Positions 8,872-17,941 of a stretch of 64,000 bases of DNA are shown piece by piece. This DNA is from PLOWO2-12-38-17 sp963709355. Lineage in GTDB: Bacteria; Planctomycetota; Brocadiia; Brocadiales; Brocadiaceae. The DNA is taken from the NCBI GenBank assembly GCA_963709355.1, contig CAVPVY010000005.1:2170001-2234000 (forward strand), in the 5' to 3' direction. Each line of letters starts with the position of its first letter. Positions within the stretch are counted from its first letter, which is position 1. The notes below the pieces were generated by a model, which saw only the letters and a list, made by a program, of their open reading frames with translations, searched no databases and was not told where the DNA came from. A program made the position numbers and the translations under genes.

Positions 8872-9264
8872 ATGAATAGCACACTATTATTAACAAAAAC
8901 CGATTCTAAGGCGATGCTTGATTTACAGGATTTAAAAGGTTGGTATGAGTACGAGCCTTCTTATGACGGTGTTATTATACATATCAACAGTGCCGGTGCA
9001 AAACTCTTTGGATTTACCTCACCGGATGATTTAATCGGGAAGAAGGTCAACGAGTTGTATGCGCACCCTTTCGACCATGAAAAGACTCTATCAATGCTGT
9101 TCAGAGATGGAGAGGTTAACGAATTCTATACGTTAATGAGGACAAAAAGCGGCAAACTATTTTACATAAAACAATCCAGTTCAGTTGTTACGGAAGGCCT
9201 GTATAAATGTCCTCTTAAGGTAAAAAGCGAATTCTTACCCGTTCAGACACTAAATTCTGTATAA
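8872..9264 (+). CDS. Stand-alone PAS-domain protein
   Basis: The 130-residue product is mostly one PAS domain: DGVIIHINSAGAKLFGF, then DLIGKKVNELYAHPFDHE and a KSGKLFYIKQSSS strand block. No output domain is present. A GGAGG ribosome site precedes the ATG. It sits 28 bases after the heme-Cache gene and 33 before narK, so it belongs to the same operon. It may act as an adaptor between the membrane sensor and a kinase. This role is inferred from context only. Confidence 0.8.
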   Translation: MNSTLLLTKTDSKAMLDLQDLKGWYEYEPSYDGVIIHINSAGAKLFGFTSPDDLIGKKVNELYAHPFDHEKTLSMLFRDGEVNEFYTLMRTKSGKLFYIKQSSSVVTEGLYKCPLKVKSEFLPVQTLNSV

Positions 9265-9297
9265 TCACTGGTCAAATACAATAGGAGATTTGTATTC

Positions 9298-10488
9298 ATG
9301 AATCCAGTAACACAAACATCAAACGGTAACACCAGGGTACTTATATTGGCAACGCTGGCATTCGCAGTATGTTTTGCAGGCTGGGCGTTGTTCGCTCCGC
9401 TTGCAGTGTATTTTAAAGTTGAATTTAATTTATCCTCTACAAAAGTAGGACTGCTACTTGCTACGCCAGTATTGCTTGGTTCTATTGCCAGGGTGCCCAT
9501 TGGAGTATTAACAGACAAGTACGGCGGCAGGCGGATTTTTAGCATTTTGATGCTATTTGGATTTTTCCCAATGTTTCTCGCGGGTTTTGCAAATAGTTAC
9601 TGGTTTTTATTAATGTGTGGGTTTTTCTTTGGTCTGGTAGGCACATCATTCGCCATTGGAATTCCACAAGTCTCACAGTGGTATCCCAAAGAAAAACAGG
9701 GACTGGCACTCGGTATTTACGGAGTTGGAAATGTCGGTTCTGCCCTTGCCACCTTTGGCGCGCCATTCCTTGCAGAATCTATTGGATGGCATAAGGTATT
9801 TATGATCTATTCAATCCCACTGCTTTTCATGGCATTTTTATACTGGTTTTTCTCTGCTGATGCGCCAAGGCCTGCTAATGCAAAACCCTCCACATTCAGT
9901 GATAAAATAAAAGTATATAAATCTTCCAATTTGATCTGGGTTTTTTGTCTCTTTTATTTCATGACATTCGGATTTTTCGTAACATTTTCATTATGGTTAC
10001 CTTCCTATTTCAGGGACTTTTACAAAATCATGCCTGTAAAAGCAGGTAGCTTAACCGCAATATTTGTCTTTGTCACTACATTCTCGCGCATCTTAGGTGG
10101 ATATCTTGGTGACCATATTCCTGGCAGACGCATACTTGTCGTTCTTTCGCTGTTTATATTAAGCATACTGATTTCCCTGAATCTAAATGTATCATTAATG
10201 ATAACACTTACATTCTTTTACCTGATGGGAGTCTGTCTTGGCATAGGCAACGGTGTGGTATTCAAGCTTGTAGCTGAATATTTTCCAAAAGATACCGGTA
10301 CCGTTGGCGGTATGGTGGGCGCTGCTGGCGGTCTAGGCGGGTTTTTCATCCCGATTATCCTCGGCACGATTCGTGACTACACCAATAATTATTCTTTAGG
10401 TTTTATATTCGTAGCTCTTGTGTGCCTTATGAGCCTTTCTTTTATGGAAGAAAAAACGTTAGTTAAGTTGCACAGAAAGGTGGCATAG
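9298..10488 (+). CDS. narK: NarK-type nitrate/nitrite transporter (major facilitator superfamily)
   Basis: The 396-residue protein has about twelve membrane helices. Motifs match the nitrate/nitrite porter family: RVPIGVLTDKYGGRR between helices 2 and 3, and the Gly-rich signatures GIPQVSQWYPKEKQG and LALGIYGVGNVGSA, plus a second Gly-rich block GGMVGAAGGLGGF near the end. NarK-type carriers move nitrate and nitrite across the inner membrane, a need of anammox cells, which take up nitrite and export nitrate. It lies in one operon with the sensor genes upstream and a second transporter downstream. Direction and substrate preference cannot be read from sequence. Confidence 0.88.
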   Translation: MNPVTQTSNGNTRVLILATLAFAVCFAGWALFAPLAVYFKVEFNLSSTKVGLLLATPVLLGSIARVPIGVLTDKYGGRRIFSILMLFGFFPMFLAGFANSYWFLLMCGFFFGLVGTSFAIGIPQVSQWYPKEKQGLALGIYGVGNVGSALATFGAPFLAESIGWHKVFMIYSIPLLFMAFLYWFFSADAPRPANAKPSTFSDKIKVYKSSNLIWVFCLFYFMTFGFFVTFSLWLPSYFRDFYKIMPVKAGSLTAIFVFVTTFSRILGGYLGDHIPGRRILVVLSLFILSILISLNLNVSLMITLTFFYLMGVCLGIGNGVVFKLVAEYFPKDTGTVGGMVGAAGGLGGFFIPIILGTIRDYTNNYSLGFIFVALVCLMSLSFMEEKTLVKLHRKVA

Positions 10489-10526
10489 GCTTAATATTTA
10501 GTAAAACTTTACAAAACCTGCTGTTT

Positions 10527-11783
10527 ATGAGCGTATTAAAAATCGCAACATATTCATCCGATAATCGCTGGTTCAATACAGTTATGGCAACGGTCATAAT
10601 AGCAGTTGTCTCCCAACTCTACGGATTCGAAAGAATTTCACCGTATTTCTTTATTACAGGATTAGTCGCTCTTTTATCAGTAATCGTATTTATGATTGTA
10701 CGGATTGTTTTATTCAATAAGGACGCAATAAATGATTTGTTAAATCCAGAAAAGAGCCTGTATTTTTTTGCAATTATCAGCGCAGTTAATTTCGCAGGAA
10801 TGTGTTTTTCCATGATATTTCACATGAATTTAACGGCAAGCATATTCTTGTACGTGGCAATAACTCTATGGGTGGTTATTTCTCTTTCTACCTTTAGCAT
10901 ATTATTTTTGCACGGAAAATCGAGAGACAGAAAGATAGAAGAGGTCCTAAATGGTGGATGGTTCTTTGCCACTGCAGGCACACAATCAACTGCACTTCTC
11001 GGAATAATTGTAGCTGGAGAGGCGACACAAAATATATTGTTCATACATATATTTTCATTTGCCTTATGGTCTATAGGAGCCTGTTTATACATTATATTTA
11101 TCGCGCTGATTACCTTTCGGCTCTTCTTTTATCAGTTCAAAATAGATACATTGCTATCACCGTACTGGATGAACATGGGCGCAGCCGCACTAACAGCCAT
11201 TACAGGAATTGAATTGTATCAGCACATAAGCATAGTGGGTGGACCATTTATGGAATTTCTTCCTTTCCTAAAAGGAATTTCTTTATTCTTCTGGTCTGCA
11301 GGTTTATGGTGGCTGCCTTTCCTTATAATACTGGCAATAAGAAAACAGGTCTTTAGTAAAGAAGGGCTTGTATTCACTGTAGGTTACTGGGAAGTTGTCT
11401 TCGCACTCGGTTTATATGCCCACAGCACAATTAAATTATTCTGCTTATTCGGGGGACAATATCTCAATGTAATTTCAATATGTTTTTACATCGTTTGTAT
11501 CATATTCTGGTGTTTTTCATCTATTTTTACACTCGTTCATTTGGTAAGGTCTTCGATATGGGTACCTGTTAACGACCTGACAATTAATTATGTTATTCCT
11601 TACAGCTTTAGACTCCGTGGCAGGCTCTTCAAAGTAAAAGAGGTTGTAAATGAATGGGTTGACCAGTCCATTCAGGGCGTATTGAAAAAACGCTATTGCA
11701 TAATTACCACCAACAATATCACATGCCATATCTCCTGCGACTTAATTACAAAAAAATGGTACTTTGATCATGTAAAGGATTAA
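10527..11783 (+). CDS. TDT-family (TehA/SLAC1-like) anion transporter with C-terminal extension
   Basis: The 418-residue protein has about ten hydrophobic helices and the family block YWMNMGAAALTAITG, as in the tellurite-resistance/dicarboxylate transporter family that includes TehA and the plant SLAC1 anion channel. A soluble tail of about 60 residues follows the last helix (from about 355, RLRGRLFKVKEVVNEW onward). Plant SLAC1 conducts chloride and nitrate, so an anion channel working beside NarK is an attractive idea, but it is inference. It lies 38 bases downstream of narK. Confidence 0.75.
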   Translation: MSVLKIATYSSDNRWFNTVMATVIIAVVSQLYGFERISPYFFITGLVALLSVIVFMIVRIVLFNKDAINDLLNPEKSLYFFAIISAVNFAGMCFSMIFHMNLTASIFLYVAITLWVVISLSTFSILFLHGKSRDRKIEEVLNGGWFFATAGTQSTALLGIIVAGEATQNILFIHIFSFALWSIGACLYIIFIALITFRLFFYQFKIDTLLSPYWMNMGAAALTAITGIELYQHISIVGGPFMEFLPFLKGISLFFWSAGLWWLPFLIILAIRKQVFSKEGLVFTVGYWEVVFALGLYAHSTIKLFCLFGGQYLNVISICFYIVCIIFWCFSSIFTLVHLVRSSIWVPVNDLTINYVIPYSFRLRGRLFKVKEVVNEWVDQSIQGVLKKRYCIITTNNITCHISCDLITKKWYFDHVKD

Positions 11784-11968
11784 ATATTTCCATAACTCAT
11801 ATCTTGCCTTTCAAATACCCGACATATTAAAAATCATCCCTTTTATAGTTCATACATAATTTCTATATTACCAAAACGGTTATCTATATTAACTGGAATA
11901 AGCCTAAGATTATATTTATAATTATCATAACTATTATTCAGTCGTAGAATTCACCTTTGTATAAGAAC

Positions 11969-11984
11969 TGGAAAGACGCTTGCT
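11969..11984 (+). promoter_or_regulatory. Sigma54-like promoter upstream of the 12073 histidine kinase
   Basis: TGGAAAGACGCTTGCT fits TGGCAC-N5-TTGCW with correct GG to GC spacing; TGG, A and TTGCT match. The predicted transcript starts about 75 bases before the ATG at 12073. This would make the kinase/regulator pair itself sigma54-dependent, possibly autoregulated. Confidence 0.55.
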
Positions 11985-12072
11985 AACAAGCTATAAACCA
12001 TAACCGTATCTAATTATCGTTCAATATTGCTCAACTTAAAGTGAACTACTGTTTGTCCAAAGGCTGTATATT

Positions 12073-14559
12073 ATGATAAAAGGCGTAAATCTCTTTAGCG
12101 GCATAGGAAGGAAGCTGCTCTGCTGGTTTTTATTACTATCCATTCTTCCCATCATGGTGGTTGCCATTCTTACTTATCGGTACGCAAGGGAAACTATAAA
12201 GAACGAACTGATTAACGAGGAGGCATTCATTGCCGAGGGTATTAAAAACCACATTTTAACTATCCTCAATGCAGGTGAATATTCTTCCCAGTTCTTTGCA
12301 TCAGATGAATTTATCAGAAGACATCTGGAGATGTTGAATAACAACCCCGACAACAAGCACATTATAAGAAGATTTAACGATTACATGGTATACAAGACAA
12401 GTCTGAATAAAAATTTTTACGAAACCTTTGTTTTAAACCCTGCGGGCATTATAGTGGCATCAAGCAATAAGAAAAGTATCGGCAGGATAGAATTTGGCGC
12501 AGATTATTTCACTTACGGCAAACATGGCACTTACGTAAAGGATGTTTACATGGATGAAAATACCGGAGAGTATTCCATCGCCTTTGCCTCCCCCGTTTTG
12601 AAAAAACGCGGTGATATGTTTTTGGGGGTGCTGGTAATAAGGTTTAATGCAAATAGATTAAATGAAATCGTCGCTGGCAAAAAAACAGGCATAAAAGATG
12701 ATGAAGGTTCTTTTCTTAGAAGAGGCATGACAAGCGAGGCATATATAGTAAATAAAGATTATATGCTTATTACAAACTCAAGATTTAAGGAAAATGCAAT
12801 TTTAAAACAACAGTCAAAAACCGAACCTGTAACCATAGCGCTTCACTACGGAAAGGAAGTTACCGGTGTGTACAAAAATTATATGGATAAAAGTGTAATT
12901 GGTGCAACACGATATTTAAAGAAAATGGGCTGGATATTGCTTGTAGAAACAGAAGAATCAGAGGCATACTCCCCGATTTCCAAATTTAAATACCGCGCAA
13001 TTACAGTAGTGGGTATTTGTATTGTTGCTGTTATCTTTATTTCATTCTTCGTTTCGCGTGGAATTATCAATCCCATTATTCTTCTTGTTAATGGCATGAA
13101 GCGGGTCGCACAGGGAGATCTGAATTTCCGCCTCAAAACTAATTTGAAAGATGAACTTGGTGAACTTACGGAAGCATTTAACCTCATGACTGACGACGTT
13201 AAGGACTCCCGCGAAAAACTCCTAAAGTTGAAGGCTGACCTTGAAGAAAGAAAGGAATATCTGGAAAGTATATTAAGGTATGCGAATGAATTAATATTCA
13301 CATTGGATACCAGAGGGAACTTTACATTTATCAACCCTAAAATCAAAGATTGGAATTACAACGAAGAAGAACTAATCGGCCAGCACTTCTCATCTATCCT
13401 GCCCGATAAACAGCGGAAGAATATAGACCAGATTATTTACAACAATTCAGCCAGGATATTTGAAATTGAGGTGCTGGACAAACAAAACTATACCCGAAAT
13501 ATCTTGCTAAGCACATCACTTATAAAAAACATTAAAGGACAATTGATAAACATTCTCGGTGTTGCCGGCGATGTAACAGAGCTTAGAAGACTTGAGAAGA
13601 AGCTTGTCCAATCAGATAGGCTCGCATCCATAGGACAATTGGTTGCCGGGATTGCTCATGAAGTTAATAATCCCATTGGTGTAATTTACCTTTACAGCAC
13701 AGAAAGTTTAAGGTTATACGAGAAAGTTACCAATTCCCTGAAACTGATAAATTCAATACCCATTTCCGATAATGCAAACCAGTTAACCGAAGTAATTAAC
13801 ATCCTTGATAAAGGAACAAATACAGAATCAAGAAAGGATGCGTTAAAAATAGAACTTTTACATATTGTTGATGACCTGAACAAGTATTGCAAGGAACTGG
13901 TACAGATAAATAATGTTGTTAACAAACACAGGGCATTTTTATATGAATACCTGGAAGGTTCAGTGAAGGAATCTGTGCGATGCAAGGACTTGATTAGTGG
14001 CTTGCTGGATTTTTCAAGGCAAAAAGAGCCTGAAATGGGGATGTCAAACATAAACGACCTTATAGACAACGTACTAAACGTAGTTGAAAAACAGTACAGA
14101 AAGGAAAAAATAGAGGTAGTTCGAATGCTCGAGAACAACATACCAGACATTATGATGGATACCCGCCAAATGGAGCAGGTTATAATAAACATAGCCACTA
14201 ACGCCGTTCTTGCCATGAAAGAAGCGGCGGGTAAGACCGACCATCTTGGAACACATAGAAAGGGCGAGTTAACGATAGGCTCGCGATTCCATTCAGAGAG
14301 GGAATGTGTTGAAATATTTATAAAAGATACAGGTATTGGTATCAGTAAAAACGACCTGAGCAGGATTTTTGACCCTTTTTTTACCACGAGAAAAGATGGT
14401 AAAGGCACAGGACTCGGTTTAAGCATCAGTTACGGAATTGTCAAGATGCATGACGGAAGTATTGAGGTAGAAAGCGACATGGGGAAGGGCACGACATTTA
14501 AAATACTTCTACCCTTATTGGTAAAGAAGGATCAGGAAATGTCTGTGGTCAAATTATAA
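12073..14559 (+). CDS. Membrane sensor histidine kinase (Cache, HAMP, PAS, HisKA, ATPase)
   Basis: The 828-residue kinase has an N-terminal helix (about 15-35), a periplasmic double-Cache region (40-305), a second helix (308-328), HAMP (330-382), PAS (about 395-505), HisKA with His529 in GIAHEVNNPIG, and an ATPase domain with DTGIGIS and GKGTGLGL. The HisKA helices are split by an unusually long insert (about 541-637) before KDLISGLLDFSRQ. A response regulator gene follows after 141 bases. The Cache region resembles that of the heme-Cache sensor (SEAYIVNKDYMLITNSRF versus GEVYLVNKDGTMITHSRF) but lacks the heme motif. Confidence 0.92.
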   Translation: MIKGVNLFSGIGRKLLCWFLLLSILPIMVVAILTYRYARETIKNELINEEAFIAEGIKNHILTILNAGEYSSQFFASDEFIRRHLEMLNNNPDNKHIIRRFNDYMVYKTSLNKNFYETFVLNPAGIIVASSNKKSIGRIEFGADYFTYGKHGTYVKDVYMDENTGEYSIAFASPVLKKRGDMFLGVLVIRFNANRLNEIVAGKKTGIKDDEGSFLRRGMTSEAYIVNKDYMLITNSRFKENAILKQQSKTEPVTIALHYGKEVTGVYKNYMDKSVIGATRYLKKMGWILLVETEESEAYSPISKFKYRAITVVGICIVAVIFISFFVSRGIINPIILLVNGMKRVAQGDLNFRLKTNLKDELGELTEAFNLMTDDVKDSREKLLKLKADLEERKEYLESILRYANELIFTLDTRGNFTFINPKIKDWNYNEEELIGQHFSSILPDKQRKNIDQIIYNNSARIFEIEVLDKQNYTRNILLSTSLIKNIKGQLINILGVAGDVTELRRLEKKLVQSDRLASIGQLVAGIAHEVNNPIGVIYLYSTESLRLYEKVTNSLKLINSIPISDNANQLTEVINILDKGTNTESRKDALKIELLHIVDDLNKYCKELVQINNVVNKHRAFLYEYLEGSVKESVRCKDLISGLLDFSRQKEPEMGMSNINDLIDNVLNVVEKQYRKEKIEVVRMLENNIPDIMMDTRQMEQVIINIATNAVLAMKEAAGKTDHLGTHRKGELTIGSRFHSERECVEIFIKDTGIGISKNDLSRIFDPFFTTRKDGKGTGLGLSISYGIVKMHDGSIEVESDMGKGTTFKILLPLLVKKDQEMSVVKL

Positions 14560-14700
14560 GTGCCTACCGTAGATTATTTGCTATAATTAAGTTATAAATA
14601 ATTTCCTTGGCATCATGTAACTGCAAGTTTTTAACATGCGTATAATAATGCAACCTATTGATGTATTTAAAGACAATAATTAATCATACTGAGTATTTTA

Positions 14701-16098
14701 ATGAGAACAGACTATACAAGAATACTAGTTGTTGACGACGAAATTGGATACAGAAAGGTATTAAACAATGCCCTGACTGAGCGCGGTTTTATCGTTAAAA
14801 CCGCTGCATCTGGTGAAGAAGCCCTGGAGGAACTCAAAAAACAGGAGTTCGCAATTGCACTGATAGATATGAAACTTCCCGGTGGTATTGATGGTTTGGA
14901 ATTACTTCAGAGGATCAAGGGGACATATAATACTCCTGTATTAATAATGACAGCGTATGGCGGCATAGAAACAGCCGTAGAGGCAATGAGGCGAGGTGCG
15001 CTTAACTATATCACAAAACCTTTCAATCTTGATGAGATACTCCTTAATATTGATCGCCTGATAGAGCAACAAAAAATTATAGATGAGAACAGATACCTTC
15101 ATTCAGAACTTGAAAAGGTCTACGGGTTAAAGAAAATTATTGGCATCTCAAGGGAAATACAGAAAGTACTGGATATGATTTCAAGGGTTGCCTTTAGTTT
15201 AGCAACCATTCTTATTACAGGAGAAAGCGGGACGGGAAAGGAACTTGTGGCAAGGGCAATCCATTTTACCGGCAACAGAAAAGATAAGAAATTTATTGTA
15301 ATCAATTGCGCCACATTATCAGAAAATTTACTGGAAAGTGAACTATTTGGGCACGTGAAGGGTGCATTTACCGGCGCTATCAGGGACAAAAAAGGGCTTT
15401 TCGAAGAGGCAGATAGCGGTACATTATTTATGGATGAAATCGGCGATATACCAAAATCAGTTCAGGCAAAGATATTGCGCGTCCTGCAGGAAGGGGAGTT
15501 TCTCCCAGTGGGGGACACTGCCACAAAAAGAGTTGACGTTCGCATCGTAGCGGCAACGAATCAGGACTTACTTCAATGTGTACAGGAAAAGGAATTCCGT
15601 GAAGATTTATACTACCGTCTGAATGTAATCAATATCAAGATGCCGCCGTTACGCGACAGGAAAGAGGATATACCCCTCCTCGTTAAACACTTTATAGAAA
15701 AATATAACAAAAAGGAAAATAAACAAATCAAGGGAATTACCCAAGATATAGAAAAGGAATTTTATAACTACACCTGGCCCGGCAACGTCCGCGAGTTGGA
15801 AAACGTCATAGAAAGGGCTGTCACCCTCACAAATGAAGACATAATATCCTTAGATACAATTTCATCCCTCGTAAAAAAAGAAGGTAACGCAGAACCTACA
15901 GAGGATGAGTTACTTTCTAGTCCATATAAAGAGGCGCGCAGAAAGGCACTGGATTCGTTCAATGTAAAGTATATAACAAAGGCAATAAACAAGACAGAGG
16001 GAAATGTAACAAATGCAGCCAAAGAAAGCGGAATAGAACGTCAGTACCTCCAGCGCATGCTGAAAAGATATAATATCAAATCGAAGGGTATTTTTTAG
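14701..16098 (+). CDS. Sigma54-dependent response regulator (NtrC type)
   Basis: A 465-residue protein with a receiver domain (Asp56 in LIDMKLPGGIDG), AAA+ domain (GESGTGKE, GAFTGA, GDIPKSVQAKILRVLQEG) and Fis-type DNA-binding end (GNVTNAAKESGIERQYLQRML). It pairs with the Cache kinase encoded upstream. The sigma54-like sites at 6901 and 11969 are plausible targets. Its closeness to the NarK operon suggests nitrogen-oxide control, which is inference. Confidence 0.92.
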   Translation: MRTDYTRILVVDDEIGYRKVLNNALTERGFIVKTAASGEEALEELKKQEFAIALIDMKLPGGIDGLELLQRIKGTYNTPVLIMTAYGGIETAVEAMRRGALNYITKPFNLDEILLNIDRLIEQQKIIDENRYLHSELEKVYGLKKIIGISREIQKVLDMISRVAFSLATILITGESGTGKELVARAIHFTGNRKDKKFIVINCATLSENLLESELFGHVKGAFTGAIRDKKGLFEEADSGTLFMDEIGDIPKSVQAKILRVLQEGEFLPVGDTATKRVDVRIVAATNQDLLQCVQEKEFREDLYYRLNVINIKMPPLRDRKEDIPLLVKHFIEKYNKKENKQIKGITQDIEKEFYNYTWPGNVRELENVIERAVTLTNEDIISLDTISSLVKKEGNAEPTEDELLSSPYKEARRKALDSFNVKYITKAINKTEGNVTNAAKESGIERQYLQRMLKRYNIKSKGIF

Positions 16099-16197
16099 AA
16101 TAAAACAAATCTCTCTCTTATTTGTATCCAACTTTTATATTCTCAGTATACAAATGTTTACAAAAGAAATCTTTAAATGGTTTTCAGGAGGTTCATT

Positions 16198-16629
16198 ATG
16201 CAACTAAAACCCATTGGCTACATAAAAAGCCCAGTAAAGCAACCCAAATTCGGCGGCTGGCAGGATTTAGTTACAGAAATAGTCGTTGATAATTGTTATA
16301 TTGACGGACTGGAAGGGATTGATGAATATTCCCACCTAATTATTCTTTATTGGTTAGATAAAGTAGACAAGACCAAGCTTAAAATGAGACCTCAAGGAAG
16401 AAAAGACGTGCCGGAAGTGGGTATATTTGCATGCCGATGTCCATGGAGACCCAATCCTATCGGCATGACTACCGTTAAAATAATTGAAAGAAATGGGAAT
16501 TTACTCAAGGTTAAAGGGTTAGATGTTCTTGATGGGACGCCACTAATTGACATTAAGCCTTATACCCCTCCATACGATGCTGTTGAAGGGATGAAATATC
16601 CTGATTGGGTAAACAAGCTGGAATACTAA
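16198..16629 (+). CDS. trmO: TrmO/YaeB-family tRNA methyltransferase
   Basis: The product is 143 residues from the ATG at 16198, chosen because AGGAGG lies 5 bases before it; an earlier in-frame ATG at 16177 lacks such a site. UPF0066/TrmO motifs are clear: LKPIGYIKSPVKQP, GIDEYSHLIILYWLDK, GIFACRCPWRPNPIGMT and GTPLIDIKPY. E. coli TrmO uses S-adenosylmethionine to methylate N6-threonylcarbamoyl-adenosine 37 of tRNA-Thr. Many short homologs of this length have only the core domain, so the exact substrate here is uncertain. Confidence 0.85.
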   Translation: MQLKPIGYIKSPVKQPKFGGWQDLVTEIVVDNCYIDGLEGIDEYSHLIILYWLDKVDKTKLKMRPQGRKDVPEVGIFACRCPWRPNPIGMTTVKIIERNGNLLKVKGLDVLDGTPLIDIKPYTPPYDAVEGMKYPDWVNKLEY

Positions 16630-17103
16630 TTCATAATTCTTTATTTTGGACGCAGATGAAGACAGACTTCGTCGTGAGCACTCGGTCGAACGATTATCAG
16701 AACAAATACGGAAATTATCTGCGTGTATCTGAGAAAATCAGAGTCCTATTTTAAGGATTATTTGTAGTAATTTCAGCAGAGGTAAAGAAATCAAAACATG
16801 TATGCGAAGGGCAGTAAGGACGATGTGGCTTCTTATCTCCTTTAACAAATTAGTCGATTATATCAACCCAAAGGCATCTTTCCCAAAATCTCCAGACCAG
16901 AAACGAAATACGATCATCATTATCATTAAAAATATTCCTTCGCTCATTTCCTCGTGATAAGATGTGATAGTAAGCCCCTTCAAATTCTATGCGCCATTGT
17001 CTTGTCATGGCAGACAAGTTAGCAAATTGCCTTTTATTGTCAATAAATTAATCAGTAATCAAGGTGTGACCCCCATTCCCATCCCATTTTCTCAATTCCA
17101 ATC
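16630..17103. other. Intergenic region with fragments of mobile or decayed DNA
   Basis: No intact gene. Bases 16756-16780 (reading GLFVVISAE in one frame) resemble 27330-27356 (GLFVVLSAE), a dispersed fragment. Bases 17049-17074 (AATCAAGGTGTGACCC) match the 3' end of the decayed transposase at 26715 in inverse orientation. Confidence 0.45.
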
Positions 17104-17859
17104 TCATACCTTACCCACCGACGACAGATAAATGGAGAACTCATCTTTTCCATCAATTCGAAGTAACCGATCCAATGCCTCTTGATCGTAAGCGGCAATT
17201 GCGCACGTTCCCGCACCAATTACCTCGCATGCGAGATACAAATTCTGACATACATGCCCTATATCAATAGCAATGACCTTATGTGCTGCCAGGTGGTAGC
17301 GCCACTCCATCCGGTAAGGAAGAACCGTCCAGATAAACGTCACCGATGCATTCCCAGGGTAAGGCTGTAGGAAAACGGCATCAACAATTTTTCCGGGAAG
17401 GTTATCTTCTGAAAATTCAAAGAGTAGCTGGTGAGAAAGTGGGATATACCGATAGACACCAGGTTTCAGTCCTTTTACATTGAGCACAACCAAATACGTC
17501 TCAAAGGCATGCCGGCATCCTGCTGAGGGTACGGTGCGATATGCATGACCACTCATAACTTCCCCGCGTACACCCTGGGTTGCCCAGAGGAGAAAAGAAA
17601 TTTCCTCCATGATAAGAGGTTCTTTTGTGTATGTTCGCCGGCTCTGCCTGTTCCTGATTGCCGTAATAAGGTCCATCCCGGCAATATTTTTCAACATGTC
17701 CGGCTTTATAAGGTCAATTCTGATGGCATCAACTTGATACGGCTTTTCGATGGGAGGAATATCACTACCACTGTTTTGACCGGTCTGTGAAAAATCTATT
17801 TCTTTTCGGATATTGTCTTTGAGAAAGTATCGGTATCTCTCTATCAAGTCTTCATCCAT
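17104..17859 (-). CDS. SagB/ThcOx-type nitroreductase-fold dehydrogenase
   Basis: The 251-residue protein matches the SagB-type branch of FMN nitroreductases: DLITAIRNRQSRRTYT, EISFLLWATQGVR, then RTVPSAGCRHAFETYLVV and the C-terminal AIDIGHVCQNLYLACEVIGAGTCAIAAYD. SagB proteins in toxin clusters oxidise azolines, but many stand-alone members exist with unknown substrates. No YcaO or precursor peptide gene is nearby, so a peptide-modification role is not supported. The gene lies 80 bases after the 17942 membrane-protein gene on the same strand. Confidence 0.82.
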   Translation of the reverse strand: MDEDLIERYRYFLKDNIRKEIDFSQTGQNSGSDIPPIEKPYQVDAIRIDLIKPDMLKNIAGMDLITAIRNRQSRRTYTKEPLIMEEISFLLWATQGVRGEVMSGHAYRTVPSAGCRHAFETYLVVLNVKGLKPGVYRYIPLSHQLLFEFSEDNLPGKIVDAVFLQPYPGNASVTFIWTVLPYRMEWRYHLAAHKVIAIDIGHVCQNLYLACEVIGAGTCAIAAYDQEALDRLLRIDGKDEFSIYLSSVGKV

Positions 17860-17941
17860 AGTATTTATTCCTATTTCTCGCGGAGTGAGTTTTCACTGAC
17901 GAAGGGAATAAAGGGTCACCCATTTTCTGTTTATCCTCTGC

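Noticed and set aside
14575..14625. Terminator after the 12073 kinase gene
   Set aside because: The AT-only hairpin is imperfect and has no T-run.
17104..17859. A RiPP toxin cluster around the SagB-type protein
   Set aside because: No YcaO, docking protein or precursor peptide is nearby.
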